Shown: positions 11,480 through 23,567 of the stretch, one piece after another | Position numbering within the stretch: the first letter of the stretch is position 1 | Layout: each line of letters starts with the position of its first letter | DNA from: Laguncularia racemosa | Taxonomy: Eukaryota > Streptophyta > Magnoliopsida > Myrtales > Combretaceae | DNA length: 64,000 nucleotides | Reading direction: 5' to 3' | Assembly (NCBI GenBank): GCA_037954665.1 | Contig: JBBMOL010000022.1 | Coordinates: 6,076,001-6,140,000 of the forward strand | Made by a program: the position numbers and the translations under genes | The notes under the pieces: model-generated | What the model was told of the DNA's origin: nothing | The model's database searches: none | Seen by the model: only the letters and a program-made list of their open reading frames with translations

Positions 11480-13465
11480 AAAACCCTATAAGTTGAATGT
11501 CGAGCATGGGTGGTGATCTCCTAAGAATTTCTTCCTGTCATGGGTCCTTAATTTCCTCAACTAAAGGTTTTATCTCTATGCGTAACTCTAAACCTATATC
11601 AAGTGATGACTCTTTAGCCTCCTCAACCCCTAAGATGTTAAGATTATTTTCTTTAAACTCAAAGTTTAAATTCCTTAGCACTCATCAGATGAAGGGGTTT
11701 CTCTTACTCTACATCATTGACAACTCCCTTGTTGGTACTTACCTTAAGTTCTTTACATAGTGAAAAACGAAGCTTAATTTTCTTTCTATCATGCATGAAC
11801 ACATAAGTATTAGTCCCACCATAATAAACTACATCTTGGTCATACAATATGAAGATCAAACAACCAAGGTCTCCCTAAAAGAATACGAGTAATATCCAAG
11901 GGCACTATATCGCACCAAATTTTGTCTATATATGTGGCAAAGTGTAAGGGAGCTAGATATTTTTTAGTAATAGGAAATGTGGTTTTATTTACCTAAGTTA
12001 TCTTACAATGATTAGGGTGTAGTTCTAATTTAAGACCTGACTTAGATACAAAAGCCTTTGAAACTACATTCATATTACAACCCCCATCAATGATTACTTT
12101 ACAATTGTGACCATTACATTTTGTGTTAGTGTGGAATATGCTAGTTCGTCTTCAATCATCCTCCTTCCTAAGATGGGTAATGAGGCACCTAACAACATTT
12201 AAATTGCCCTCATCACAATTTAAGCTCATGTCATCTTCATCACTAGCACCCTCTTTGGAATATGATCTAATTCCTCACAATCATCTTTAATTAATAGATT
12301 TCCCTCTCCTATATAAAGCTTCCTAGCTGGACACTTATAGGCAAAATAACCATGATTATGACATTTGTAACACTTTTGACTAGAACTAGCCTTTGAACTA
12401 TCTGCAGCAATGTTCTCACCTTTAGTGTTCCTATCTTCAGTCACTGTGGGATTGCTAGACTTAGGTGCGATAGAGGCACTCTTAGTATATTTGCTAGCTC
12501 TTTCACTAAAATAACTACTCCTAGAAATTTTCTCCTCGACTTGAGAACTAAATCTTCTTTGTGGTTTTGACTAGTTTTCAATCTCTAATGCTTGTTGGAA
12601 GGTTTGTTCTAAGGTCTCATCATAGCAAAGACGAAGCTCTCTCTTATTGTCATGTTGTAGGCCATTCTTAAACCTATAAAGTGTTAACTAAGGTGGTTCT
12701 AACTCATCACACCTATTCAAGAGCTCATCAAACTTAGCTATATATTCCTCAACCATCATGGTTCCTTGTCAAGGTTAATTTATTGTTGATAGAGTTTATC
12801 CTAATAAGATAAAGGGACATATTTCTCTTTAATCTTGATTTCATCTCTACCTAATGCTCTCTAGGTGGTTATCTAAATTGCAAAAGTTGTTCTTCATTGG
12901 TCTAGTGTAATTTGGCTTGAACTATCAATAACATCTTAGCAAAATGCACTTCATGGTTATTAAGTGTCATATAAAAGTCAAAGTGTTGCTCTATAGTAGT
13001 TATCCAATCTATCAAAATAGCTAGGTCAAGACTCCCATTGATTGTAGGTGGATCTACCTTAATGTGCCTAGTGAAGTCATTAGTATCATTGTCGTGATGT
13101 GGGTTTTTATGGTCAAGTTCTAAATAGTCATCTTCTTAGAAATTCCTATGTGGCATCTTATGGCACACTAGCTTGATTTTATAAACGTTTTGAACTCTAG
13201 GATTCTTCTAATGGTGTCCTCTAAGGGGTGGGCCATTCTCTAAGTCAGAATTCCTATTTGGGGTTCAATTTACAATTTCTTCATCCTCATCCTTGTCTAT
13301 AGGTAACCTATAGCTTCTAGGGCATCTATGTGACCTTAAAAGGTTTCTAATTGGTGATGCATTGTACCCATAGTAGTTATAAGTTCATCTACCTTAGATG
13401 TTAATTGATTCAATTGTTTAGTAATATTGTTTTCCAAAGATGAATTCTCTCTAAAAGTTATACCA
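11480..13465 (-). mobile_element. Ty3/gypsy retrotransposon remnant (gag and protease only)
   Basis: Read on the minus strand. Gag runs from about 13440 downward, with recognisable stretches 'DELLNRCDELEPP' and 'FKNGLQHDNKRELRLC'. A zinc knuckle follows, then the protease (VIIDGGCNMNVVS near 12070-12110; LLGRPW near 11860). The homology ends at a 'PPMLDIQL' motif near 11490, just before reverse transcriptase should begin. A possible tRNA primer site ('TGGTATAACTTTTAG' on the minus strand) lies at 13451-13465. In-frame stops are common. The element is a 3'-truncated fossil with no RT, RNase H or integrase in this window. Confidence 0.8.
12226..12444 (-). pseudogene. Gypsy Gag zinc-knuckle region
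   Basis: The longest open piece of the gag remnant (72 aa). It contains one CCHC knuckle, CYKCHNHGYFAYKCP (C-x2-C-x4-H-x4-C), the nucleic-acid-binding motif of retroelement nucleocapsids. Upstream frame pieces (QVEEKISRSSYFSERASK) extend the same protein through stop codons, so this is an inactive fragment of the element at 11480-13465. Confidence 0.75.
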
Positions 13466-14112
13466 CTATGGATTTTTCTAGTATTAAACTTTTTTTGTAT
13501 AAAAATAGAAAAGGTGTTTTTCTTTCTTTTTTTTTATGATAAAGGAAAGATAAAATTAAAGGGAATGGTGCAATGTGTATAGCTATGAAAACTAGGATAG
13601 AAAATTAAATCAAGCAATAATTATAATAAGAGTACTAAGAAAATTTACCACAAGTAATTAAAAGACTTTTTTTTAATAGTAAATTTCCCACACTTGAATT
13701 CACTTTCTAATCATCAAGCTAAACCAATTGACAATAAAGTAACGTGATAGGAATCTTAATTTGCAGACTTGGAATTGGAATACGTCAGTTACAATACTTT
13801 AATATCATTAATACCTCAATTCTGGATATTGTCACAATAAGAATTTTAATCCATGCAAGTTTCATGAGCGTATTTTCCAAAAGCATTCTTGTGTGGCACC
13901 TAGCATTCTTATCCACATAAACGAAGTTAAGTTTAGTTTAAAAATAGGTAACACAATAGTTTAGAGAGAGAAGCTCTTGGGGAAGTGAAATTTACTAGGA
14001 AATGGATACTTTACAAATGAGGGGAGACCTTCTATGTATATAAGAGGTTTTCTTAAATAAATAGTTAAGATTATTATAATCTAATGGTTATAGTGCAATC
14101 CTACCTACTTAT
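13466..14112 (-). mobile_element. Probable LTR/leader of the minus-strand gypsy remnant
   Basis: Lies immediately 5' (on the minus strand) of the gag remnant and its candidate primer site. On that strand a 'ttatatac' TATA-like element near 14035-14045 is followed by a C/T-rich 'gcttctctctctaaac' stretch, consistent with an LTR promoter. The sequence resumes after the solo LTR inserted at 14118-14521 (see there). Both LTR ends are unresolved. Confidence 0.4.
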
Positions 14113-14117
14113 TTATT

Positions 14118-14309
14118 TGTGGTATGGCTTATACTCTCCTACGATAGAAAGCACGTCGGTCCCGCTCTATGCTAAGTAGGCGAGGGTTCAGGGAAGCCGC
14201 CTTGGTGGGGGTCTCAAGGAGGTAGCGCTCCCTGGACACCAGAGGGCTTTTAGTAATTAAGCCCATATTTGTTTATTAAAAGTTTGGGCTTGGGCCCATA
14301 AATAGCTGT

Positions 14310-14347
<38 letters not shown>

Positions 14348-14521
14348 TAATAATATATATTTACTTGTAATTTTGTGATAAAAATGAGAGAGTGGGATAC
14401 TAATTACAGTGGAATCATTTAATAGATGTAGCCCTAATTAACAGGTGAACTAGAATAAATTTTGTGCCTTTATTTTTCTTTCTCTTTTAACTTAACTTCC
14501 TCTCATGCGCCTGCCCTAACA
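14118..14521 (+). mobile_element. Solo LTR, copia type, with 5-bp target-site duplication
   Basis: A 404-bp TG...CA element bracketed by perfect TTATT repeats at 14113-14117 and 14522-14526. Inside, in order: a GC-rich hairpin block (14183-14238), a 'gggcccataaatag' TATA box near 14295, an AT microsatellite (about 14313-14350), and a U5-like tail with 'gtagccctaatt', 'ggtgaact' and 'ttttgtgcctttatttttc', ending 'ccctaaca'. That tail is typical of plant copia LTRs. No internal sequence or second LTR exists, so this is a recombination-derived solo LTR. It splits the older gypsy LTR/leader. Confidence 0.82.
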
Positions 14522-14526
14522 TTATT

Positions 14527-15182
14527 TACCTACTCTACCTACTATGGTACAATTTAGTACTTTCTCAATTATTTTGAAACTTTCTAGCTTCTAGAGCCTT
14601 GACTTAGACTTGGGTTTTGCTCTTAAGAAATTCTTGGTCTAGCTTCTCAATATAAGCTCTTGACATAAGCATCCAATAAGGACTCATAATTCAATAATAT
14701 ATTCCTCCTTTATTCTTGATGCTCAAATGATGACGTTGAAACAATCCTCAACCAAGAATTAATCAATGGATGGGGAGAGGAAAAAAAGATATTAAGTGGC
14801 CTAAAGAAAATTTGCACCAACAAATTAAAATAACAAGAGATAGCTTGATAGCCTCACACTACTAGTGAATTCTATGGCCTTATACCACGTGATAAAAAAA
14901 AAAAAGTCTTCACACCTAATTGAAAAGAACGTAATTTTTTATTCAAATAATGACATTATATCCAAAACCCTAGTAATAAAATTATTTATATAAAGGCAAG
15001 GTCACACATAAGTCTTACGATATAAACATAATCTAACAGCTATTGATTAGCCATCTAAGAATAATAAAAATAAAATAGACTAATTAATCTTATTAAATCT
15101 AACAAAATAATCCTTATTAACATAAAAATGAATAATGGCCCAAATAAAATAAAAATATTTTATATGGGTCGATAGTCATCAT
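14527..15182. other. Gene-free DNA, probably further retroelement leader
   Basis: Continues the sequence interrupted by the solo LTR. AT-rich, with no open frame of note and no clear boundaries. Confidence 0.4.
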
Positions 15183-16005
15183 CACACATCAATTTCAAAG
15201 TGGTTTATAATAATTAAATTAACAAAATGATGACATTAAATATATTTATTTAAATAATATAATAAGAATAATATTAAATATATTTAATGACTTTAGAGAA
15301 TTGATATGAAGATGACATGTGATGGGATGAATAGGGAGAGAGTGGTAGGGAGAAGGAATGGGCAATCTTAAAAATCTCAAATGTACAAGTGACAAATAAG
15401 GTAGTTAAGAATACCTCAGGCATAAACCCTGTAGCTTTTGAGTAATTGAGACCCTTTTTTTTACCTAAACTCTTATTTGATCCTTAAGAATAGAAAATTC
15501 TCAATGGAACACAATTTCTTTGATCTCTTCTAATCTCTCTAATGAGAAGGAATTGTTGAATATTTATAAACTCTTGATCTTAATGACATCTGTTAAATTA
15601 TCTTAGTGATCAATAGAAAAAATGAAGTCTGCTAATTCTAGAATTATCCTAATTAAGCTTATTATAAGCCTAAAGTCAATAGCCTTTCTCATAAGTGTAT
15701 GAATATGCTTGAGAAAGGATCAGTGCAGATAGATCTGTCTAACGATTCTTGTTCCAAGCCCACTAAGCCAATTCTCCTTAGGCCATCCCAAGCATGAATC
15801 GGGCTCCCTTGGCTCTATTGCCTAGCTTAAGAAGTTAAGCCTAATAATAATTTTAGCCTTTTACAAATAGAAAATTTAATATATTTAATGAAGATATTAT
15901 TTTTGTATGATTTTAAAAATGTTAAATACTCAAATAAAAGAAAAAAAAGTTATGGACTTAAATAAAAAAAAGGTAAATGTTAAAAATTAAAATTATACTT
16001 ATAAA
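15183..16005. mobile_element. Broken MITE of family B, with an internal replacement
   Basis: The left part (15183-15295) matches the family-B core ('ttataataattaaattaacaaaatgat' type sequence). The right part (about 15870-16005) matches its end, finishing 'aaaattatactt'. About 575 unrelated bases lie between, bordered on both sides by 'aatatatttaatga', which suggests a later insertion with duplicated ends. The left terminus is missing. Confidence 0.5.
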
Positions 16006-16381
16006 AAGAGTATAAAGATAAAAAAAAATTATGAATTATTATAGATAATCATGGAATAATTTATGATATTTTTTTAGTAACAAAAAGAACATTACAAAAG
16101 TGTAAGTAAAACTTTACTAGACTTTTTAGTATATTTAAATTTTATTATTTATCAAAAAAATAATATTTATATGTACCAAAAAATTAGGATATATAGGAGA
16201 ATTATCAAACGTTACAAAGAATTATGATAATTTATGGATTTATTTGTTATAAGAAAGGAAGTTATGAATTCTAAATATTAGGCAACTATTTGAAAAATCA
16301 CAAAAACATTACAGCAATACATGATTATGATATGAGTTAGCGGCTAACGACATAACAATCCTACAAAAAAGAAAAAAAAAG

Positions 16382-16672
16382 TGGAATTAATTCTGTTCCC
16401 ACGGAAATGATGTTGCGGCTAAAATTACTCTTTCCTCCTCATATCATTATTTGTTGTCTTGTCTTTCCGTTTTGAGTGGTGTCCTGTCACGCCAATCACA
16501 ATCCACATCGCTGTTCAACTATAAATATCTTCTCATCCATCATCTCATTTAAATTGATGACTATAGGGATTTACTATCAAGGATAGGTGGTGGCAAGTGC
16601 AATCAACAAGAGCCTGTTCATGCATAAAATTGCTAAGTACCCTTTCTTATTTTCACACATTAATTACTTGAA
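16382..16672. repeat. Segmental duplication, copy 2 (partner at 10302-11286)
   Basis: Contiguous version of the two blocks described at 10302-11286. It ends 'cacacattaattacttg', as does the second tandem unit at 11286. No gene is identified on either side. Confidence 0.75.
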
Positions 16673-17504
16673 CCTAGGTATTAAAATTAATGTCAATAAT
16701 ATGAACAATGATAATAATAAAGTTTAATGATTAAATAAATATTAAACGCAGTATGTTACTAGAATATTTAAATCCCAACTCATAGAAAAAATGGAGATAA
16801 CTTCAAATAATAACTTGTAAAATGAAAGCAAAACATATAAAAACCAGGGAGAAAAAAGTTGTGACTTTAAACGATGGACAACTTAAACGGAGTGAAATTA
16901 AGTTACTCCTCAGTTCTCGCCTAGTGAACAGATGAAAGGAAAAGGAAAAGGAAAAGAAAAGGAGAAGAGAGAGAGAGAATGCTTGACGGAACAGATGCCA
17001 GGGAAAGAAAAATCGTGGCACTTAATGAGGGTTTATTCATGTGGCAATTAATAAGTGAGTGTAAAAAAAAAAAAAACTATATATTATAAATATGGAGTGA
17101 ATGAAGAATTATTAGTATAGAGAAATAGATTGATTATTCGAGAGAAAAGTATATTTTCCACTTGATCGTAAGTTATTTATTTATTATTATATTTTTAATT
17201 TTTAATTTTTACCACAAAACTTGATGTGTGGTTATATCAATAATGAAAATAGAGAAGATATCTTTAAATTTATTCCACCATTGGAACGCTATAATTAATG
17301 GAACACCTAACAAAGAAATATAGGCCACAATGTAGTTAGACACACCTCGATTTTATACCCATTTTTGTAACACCATCCCCTAAATCATCCAAACCTTAAT
17401 CCCATAAAAAATCCTAACAAAGGTAGGACACATAACTAGCTCTACCCTAATTCTAATTCCATCCTAGTTGTAAAAATTAATCACATGTAAGAGAGAACTA
17501 AAGA
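16673..17504. other. Gene-free AT-rich stretch
   Basis: An A/G-rich run 'ggaaaaggaaaaggaaaag' near 16935-16980 produces a spurious serine/phenylalanine-rich minus-strand frame. Nothing else is recognised. Confidence 0.5.
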
Positions 17505-18435
17505 TGTAAATGGGTCGAGTTTAGGACGGATTCATTGAAATTCAAACTCGACTCAACAAAGGATTTACAAGTCTAAAACCCACCCTGACTCGATAGGTTT
17601 TTTTTTTTCATTAACCTTGAACTCGCCCCATCTAACAAATGAAGAACTTAAACTCAAACCCAATCCTAACCTTAATGGCAATTAAATGAAGTAGTGTCGG
17701 TCAAGCGCATGCGTGAGAGAGAGAGAGAGAGAGAGGGGTTTCATCTTCCGACAAGTAGGGCAAGGGTAAACTGGGGTGGTGGGTGGTGTCATGTTTCTTT
17801 TTTGTTCTTTTTCTATGTTTTGTTGCAAAATAAAAAATGTAAATGAAATGGGAATGATGGAACGGGAATATGGGACTGGGATATAGGTAGGGGCTAGGCA
17901 GCAAGTGGGCATAGGGCAAAACTTAGGAGTCAAACTTAAGGACTACTAGAGAGGTAGAGACAAATCGGTAGGTATGGTAGACAACATAGTAATCAGCAAA
18001 CCAAAGATGTGCTAGCAAACTATGGACACTAGAGTCCAGAGTAGAGTGAGACTGCAGAGTGCACTAGCTACATAGCAGACTAATAAAGATGCAACACACA
18101 GGAACTGGAATTGGAAGGGAATAGATGATAGATGGCTTTTCTTTCTTTCTTTGATCAGTTTGGTTTAGTAGTAATGGAAATGCCAAAAAATTAAAAATAT
18201 AAAAATAATAAAATAAATTATATTAATTATAAATTATAATATTAATTTATTATTTTATAAAAATTATCAGGTTGGGTTTTCTTATCAGGTTTTTTCTAAA
18301 TCCATAAACCCTATCAAGTTTTATTCCATGTCCTAAAACTCGACTCTAAACCCTATAAGGTCAAATCTTATAAGGCTTTTATCAAGTCTGTTGAGCCGAG
18401 TATCCTATTACGATCCACCCTAATTGTATTCCTAG
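17505..18435. repeat. Possible non-autonomous transposon with related ends
   Basis: The left edge 'gatgtaaatgggtcgagttt' and the right edge near 18408-18435 ('cgatccaccctaattgtatt') look like degenerate inverted ends. Both sides carry 'aaaccc'/'ctcgactc' words repeated through the element. A (GA)n microsatellite sits at 17713-17735. No coding capacity and no target-site duplication could be defined. Confidence 0.35.
17713..17735. repeat. (GA)n microsatellite
   Basis: About eleven GA dinucleotides in a row. Confidence 0.9.
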
Positions 18436-19849
18436 AGAGAACATTAGAGGTAAGATGCAAGACTAATTGAAATCCTCAATTGAGATGACTTGACAACAAT
18501 CCACAACCATACAAAGTGACCCAAAACCCTTATTGATAAAATAACTTCTTCCCTTTCCCCCAATTGGAAATTAAGGTTTTCTAACTATTGTAGGTTAGAT
18601 TTTTACTGTGGGTTCTTGTTGGTGATTTCAAATAGGGTTTTTTGATTTAGGATTTTAAATTTAGTTTTTATGTTGGAGCCTCGAGTATGATGTAAAACAT
18701 AGTAGGGATGCTGCACACTTTAGATTGCCTCCCCTTCTCCCCTCGTCTCTCCCATCTTCGCCACAAAGATGGTTTCATATAATAGGGTTTGGGCAGTTTG
18801 TGTTAAAGATTTCATTTATAGATTTTTTTTTTTCAATCATCATCCAATTGGATTGTCCAAATGAAATAGTTTAGTGCCATATTGCTGATTAAGTGCATAT
18901 GTTAGGGTGTAAATGGATGGGTAGGCCACATAAGCAAATGGGCAATTAGAAATTTATTTCAGCCTCAATTGCCAAGGGACATGCCTTTCGAGACTATTAT
19001 TATTCTTCCTGCAGCGTCCAGGCATGTGCTTCGTGGAGTATTGCTTGCAATGTCATCGATAACTTCTTGGAGGGCAACATCTAAACGATCCTGAGGATGG
19101 TTATGTGGCGTATTGATGGATTGTTGTATGGTTTGCGAGCTCTCTCTTTTCCTAAATGGATAAATGCAATCTTTGCAGGGGTTTATATTATATACAAGAA
19201 AAGTAATGAAACTTTTTATTTTATTTTAATTTATATATATCTTTGTCTTTTATAAAATGCGTCATAAAAAATTCTTTTCATGAACTCTTAATAAGCTCCC
19301 TGTGCAATAGCTTAACCAGCCTAATTCTAACCTCATACTATTGATCAACACCATACGTAAATAAAATTAGTCAGTGTTGTCAAAATACTTTGCTTAAAGA
19401 AGATATTGTGAAAAGGAAAAGTTATATTATATTATAGGGCCAAATCTTTGCACCTAAGCTCTCTGTTGGCACTATCTTTAGTTTTCTACTTAAAAAAAAA
19501 AAAAATTAAAACCACTTTTTCCTTTTTATGCTACAGTGGCAATGTTCGATGATTTGGCGGGGAGAGAGAGAGTGTCTGAGTGATGTGATCTATATATATT
19601 ATGTAGTGTGCGTTGTTTTTTTTGTTTTTTTTTTTTCCTCCTTTGGTAAATCCTTTAATTTATTTTTAATATTCTAAATAGTAAAGTTGTTAAGTCTAAT
19701 AAGTGCAGCAATTTAAATCGATTGAAACACATAATTGCATCCTATGAGAATACTAATTAGGACACTTCAACCCCTGGTATATTAAATAATTGAGTCTTTG
19801 CTCCATCCTGTAGGTGGCCATACCAATAGATCTTGAGGCACATGTTGTG
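18436..19849. other. Gene-free DNA
   Basis: I see no gene. The stretch 18960-19160 is less AT-rich than its surroundings ('gcatgtgcttcgtggagtattgc') and could be a decayed exon or retroelement piece, but no protein similarity is recognisable in six frames. Confidence 0.45.
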
Positions 19850-20290
19850 ACTTAAAAAAAAAAGAGATATGTTTTTATTTGAATTTTTAATTTTTTTACG
19901 TGAATTTTTAATATTTTTAAAATCTTATAAAAATAGGATTTTTATTAAGTATATTAAAATTTTGGTCCATTCTAAGCATGTATTAGTTTCTAATTAGTCT
20001 TGGATTAGTTGACTAAGATGGTTAAGATACATATAAATTTTCATAGCTCATTTTCTTATTTTAATTTTTATTATTTGTTATTATATTATATTATTATACA
20101 TATTTAATATTATTATTTTTTTAATTTAATTATTATGGGCTAATTTGAAGTTGATATATATTATGGATGAATGAAAAATGAAATAGACTTGATGGAAGTT
20201 ATTTTTCTTATAAGATTTTAAAAACATTAAGGATTTAAATATATAAAAAATTCAAGATTTTAATAAATAAACAAATTTACTTTTTATTGA
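19850..20290. mobile_element. MITE of family B, reverse orientation
   Basis: The reverse complement matches the elements at 7067-7530 and 51832-52296 through their cores (for example 'tattagtttctaattagtct', the inverse of 'agactaattggaaaccaata'). The right end reads 'tttactttttatt', close to the family terminus; the left end is eroded. No target-site duplication was found. Confidence 0.55.
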
Positions 20291-21280
20291 AAACATGTAA
20301 CAATCATATAATTTAACTAAACATGACTTTCTCAAGAAACAGTAACAATCATGTTACATGCGACAAATCAGAAATACGGTTAAGTGTTCTCCTCAAAATA
20401 AGCGAAAAATTCAACATCTACGTAAGAGGAGTTCCTTCGATAAGTTACAAATAACGTATTTCAAGTTCATCTCAATTATATCACATGTCATTTAAGAAAC
20501 AAAGTTTAAGTTCAGTAAGAGAGTAGCTTATTCTAACCCAAAAAAACAAAAAAAATTCTAGTACCAGTTAATTGCTGGCATGCATGTTTTACTTATTGTC
20601 CATCCTCAAGTAGCTTTTAGTTGCATTCAGCTTCAATCTTCATCACCATTCAAGACAAGCTACACAAAGAAGAACCTGACATAGACGTGTACACGCACAC
20701 ACGCATATTAAACACTCATCCCATGTCAAACAAAGCAATCATTCACTTCATACCAATTTGTCTTAAATCTTCTCCTACTTTTATTGATGAGTCCATTATC
20801 ATAATTTTTCCGGTAACAAGGTTTTCCTCCATATTGAGTAAACTTTGTAAAAAGACAGGAACTCTAACCTATAAACGAGAATGAAGTACACAACACACAA
20901 CTTAATCTAAGACATACCTACTAAAAAATTTCACCAGTGATATGGAAAAAGAATCTTTCAAAAATATGTAAGTACCTTCTTATATGAATGCTATGCATTC
21001 TTTCCCTTCCAAAGTTCTTACATTATTCAACCCAACCCATATATTTCGCATCACACATAAAGAATAGCTATCAAATACTGTGCAAAAGACTATTGCTTGT
21101 TAATAGAGTATTCCTCATCTTAAGATTCAAATCACGCACGGAATAATCCATTTGCTTCCATAAAACTAAGAGCAACCACTCACAATGCAAAAGCCAGTGC
21201 ATAACCACAAATGATTAAACCACATAACCCATCATTATTTTGATATAAATTGAGAAAATATTATAAAAAATATTGTTCTT
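20291..21280. other. Gene-free DNA
   Basis: No recognised gene. One 87-aa plus-strand frame at 20621 has no family features. Confidence 0.45.
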
Positions 21281-21576
21281 CAGTATCTTGCAAGGTCTAG
21301 GCTCATGACTTGGCATTATGGTACGACGTTGAGCAATGGGCTTTAAGGACCTTTCACCACTTGGTATAGAGCTATTATCTGAAAGATTTCAAAACACAGA
21401 GGAGTTACTATTTGCATCTTTATTTTGCATCAGTATCTTATAAGGTCTAGGCTCATGACTTGGCATTATGGCACGATGTTGAGCAATGGGCATTGAGGGC
21501 CTTTCACGGTATAGAACTATTATTTGAAAGATTTCAAAACACAGAGGAGTTTCTATTTGCATCTTTATTTTGCATG
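21281..21576. repeat. Tandem duplication of a 150-bp unit
   Basis: Copies start at 'cagtatctt' 21281 and 21431 and share 'aaggtctaggctcatgactt', 'gagcaatggg' and 'gatttcaaaacacagaggag'. They differ by a few substitutions and a short deletion in the second copy. Non-coding as far as can be seen. Confidence 0.88.
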
Positions 21577-22950
21577 ACAATAGCCATCACTTGATCTATA
21601 CATCATTAAATCCCTCGGTTTTACCATTTTATTTTGCAATAATCTTGTTATATCCAACTTGATCAGAATAGTGTCTTTTATATCAGCAGCATTAACATCT
21701 GATCTACATAAGCAAATACATCCAAATTTATATTTTTCCATTACCTTTAATTGGAGTCGAAAATTTCTCAATGTAATATTATTATTAACAATAGCAGCAA
21801 TAATAGTCAATGTAAGCATAAACAAAAATTGAAAATGAATAATTTTATGTAAGTTACAATTGTTTCTCTCTACATTTGCAAGAATGTTATCTGGTTTTGT
21901 ATAACAAGCGTAACACATATTGTAACATGTAGGTGAGTAACCATTAAATTTCCTTTTGTACAGTAAAATAATAAGTAAATTATTTACCTATTCAAAAAAA
22001 AAAAAAAATGACAATCATCATCAACAGAAACACAACATCATCAAGAAAATCAAACACAACTAATACCATCATAAGAACAGGTGTGAAGAATGACCGATGA
22101 AATTATTAAATGGTTGATAAAACATGACTATAAGATCAGGTGTTGGTTAGGCAAGAAAAATGGAGTAAAGGACCAAGGTCTGCGAATTACAAGACACGTA
22201 AAATATTGCAAACACAACTCTATAAGGAACAATAGAGGTAGTTAACTTTAAATCCAGGAAAGTTAGACGCGATGAAAAAACTCCAAAGCTACCTAGCATT
22301 AGAGCAGATTTTACATAACCATGCGTACTTTCTTTTTCTCCTGTTCCATACTATTGTTCCAAGAATAATCTCAAACCTACAAGCAAAAAATGATCTCAAC
22401 TATTAGCTTCTTCAGAAGTATTCTGTCTACTTAAACCAAAAAAAGAAAAAATAAATGAAAAATAAAAAAAAAGCATCCTTCTGTCAATTCATTAACCAAA
22501 AACCATTGAACAAGCAAGACCCTGCATTCATATATCCTTTAATCATACAAAGTTTTATGCATGCTTATCTGGGCAACAAATCCTCTTTTTACAAGTGCAG
22601 CCTACTTTGGCATACATTTTAGAAAGATTTACAATATAGAACGGTTTCTTTCCAGCTTTGTCCGTAAATTGGGTTGCAGTTTAAATCATTTAAGTACATT
22701 GATTTTTATGTAGAAAAAAAAAAGAATTTCAATATATATATATATGCTAAAAACAGAACAAAAAGGATAATGGTTTGAGGAAATCTTTTTCTGCCCCCTC
22801 CCTTCCACATGTTGAATATATATATACAAGAGAATGTTATCTATTCCTTCCTAAACTAACTCTTACAAATTAGCTAAGTTAATAACAAGAATATCTCTAA
22901 TATCTATCTACCTAATTTACAAAGATCACAATCGCGGACAGCACGACATG
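21577..22950. other. Gene-free DNA
   Basis: AT-rich with simple A-runs. The 117-aa minus-strand frame at 21565-21918 shows no recognisable domain and has low-complexity composition; I do not call it. Confidence 0.4.
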
Positions 22951-23026
22951 GCCGACAGGAGATACACGGTCGTGTACTTTCTGTCCGTTTCTGTGCATAT
23001 TCTGGCAGGAGATACACGGTCGTGTA
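22951..23026. repeat. Two direct copies of 'caggagatacacggtcgtgta'-type motif, 50 bp apart
   Basis: The phrase begins at 22956 and 23006 and contains the same dyad word (tacacgg.cgtgta) that builds the 64-bp array at 23594-23845. It sits directly before the copia RNase H fragment. Confidence 0.8.
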
Positions 23027-23520
23027 TTTAAAAGGGACTTCTCATCGTGGTTTGTTCTTTTCTACGAAGTCTCCTATTCACTTAACAACCTATAGTGATG
23101 CTGATTAGGCTGGTTGCTCTGATACACGTCGATCTATTACTGGTTGGTGTATGTTTTTTGGTAACCCTTTAATTTCTTGGAAAAGTAAGAAACAAGATCG
23201 TGTGTCTAAGTCTTCTATTGAGTCCGAATATCGTGCTATGTCATCTACCTATTCTGAGATCATTTGGCTTCGAGGTTTGTTGGCTAAGGTTGGTTTTTCT
23301 CAACTTGAGTCTACCTCTCTTTATGTAGATAATACTAGTGCTATCCAGATTACTGCTAATCCTGTTTTTCATGAGCGTACGAAACATATTAAAGTGGACT
23401 GTCATTCTATTTGAGAAGCTTATGATAATGGTGTTATTTCTCTTCCTCATATCTCTTCTGATCTTCAAACAACTGATATATTTACTAAGGCTCTTTCTCG
23501 GCAGCGTCATTAGTTTCTTG
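23015..23520 (+). pseudogene. Ty1/copia RT-end and RNase H fragment 1
   Basis: The frame reads VYLKGTSHRG, then TTYSDAD-stop-AGCSDTRRSITG. The open piece at 23151-23414 follows, with FFGNPLISWKSKKQ, SSIESEYRAM and LYVDNTSAIQITANPVFHER, and the tail has DIFTKAL. These are hallmark motifs of copia RNase H, including the E and D positions of its active site. Stops interrupt it at about 23106, 23414 and 23511. A purine-rich polypurine tract (23559-23567) follows at the expected place. Only this 3' end of the element remains. Confidence 0.85.
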
Positions 23521-23567
23521 TTGGCAAATTGATGCTTCTTGATCAGTCAGCATCAATTTGAGGGGGG

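Noticed and set aside
12226..12444. A cellular CCHC zinc-finger gene
   Set aside because: Flanking frames are gypsy gag and protease, so this is retroelement nucleocapsid.
14118..14521. Reading this block as part of the minus-strand gypsy LTR
   Set aside because: The perfect TTATT duplication and plus-strand LTR landmarks (TATA, U5 tail, CA end) show a separate plus-strand insertion.
17682..17933. Two overlapping minus-strand frames rich in Pro, Ser and Leu
   Set aside because: They arise from the (GA)n microsatellite and flanking purine-rich DNA.
21565..21918. 117-aa minus-strand frame
   Set aside because: Overlaps the 150-bp tandem repeat and has low-complexity residues; no domain.
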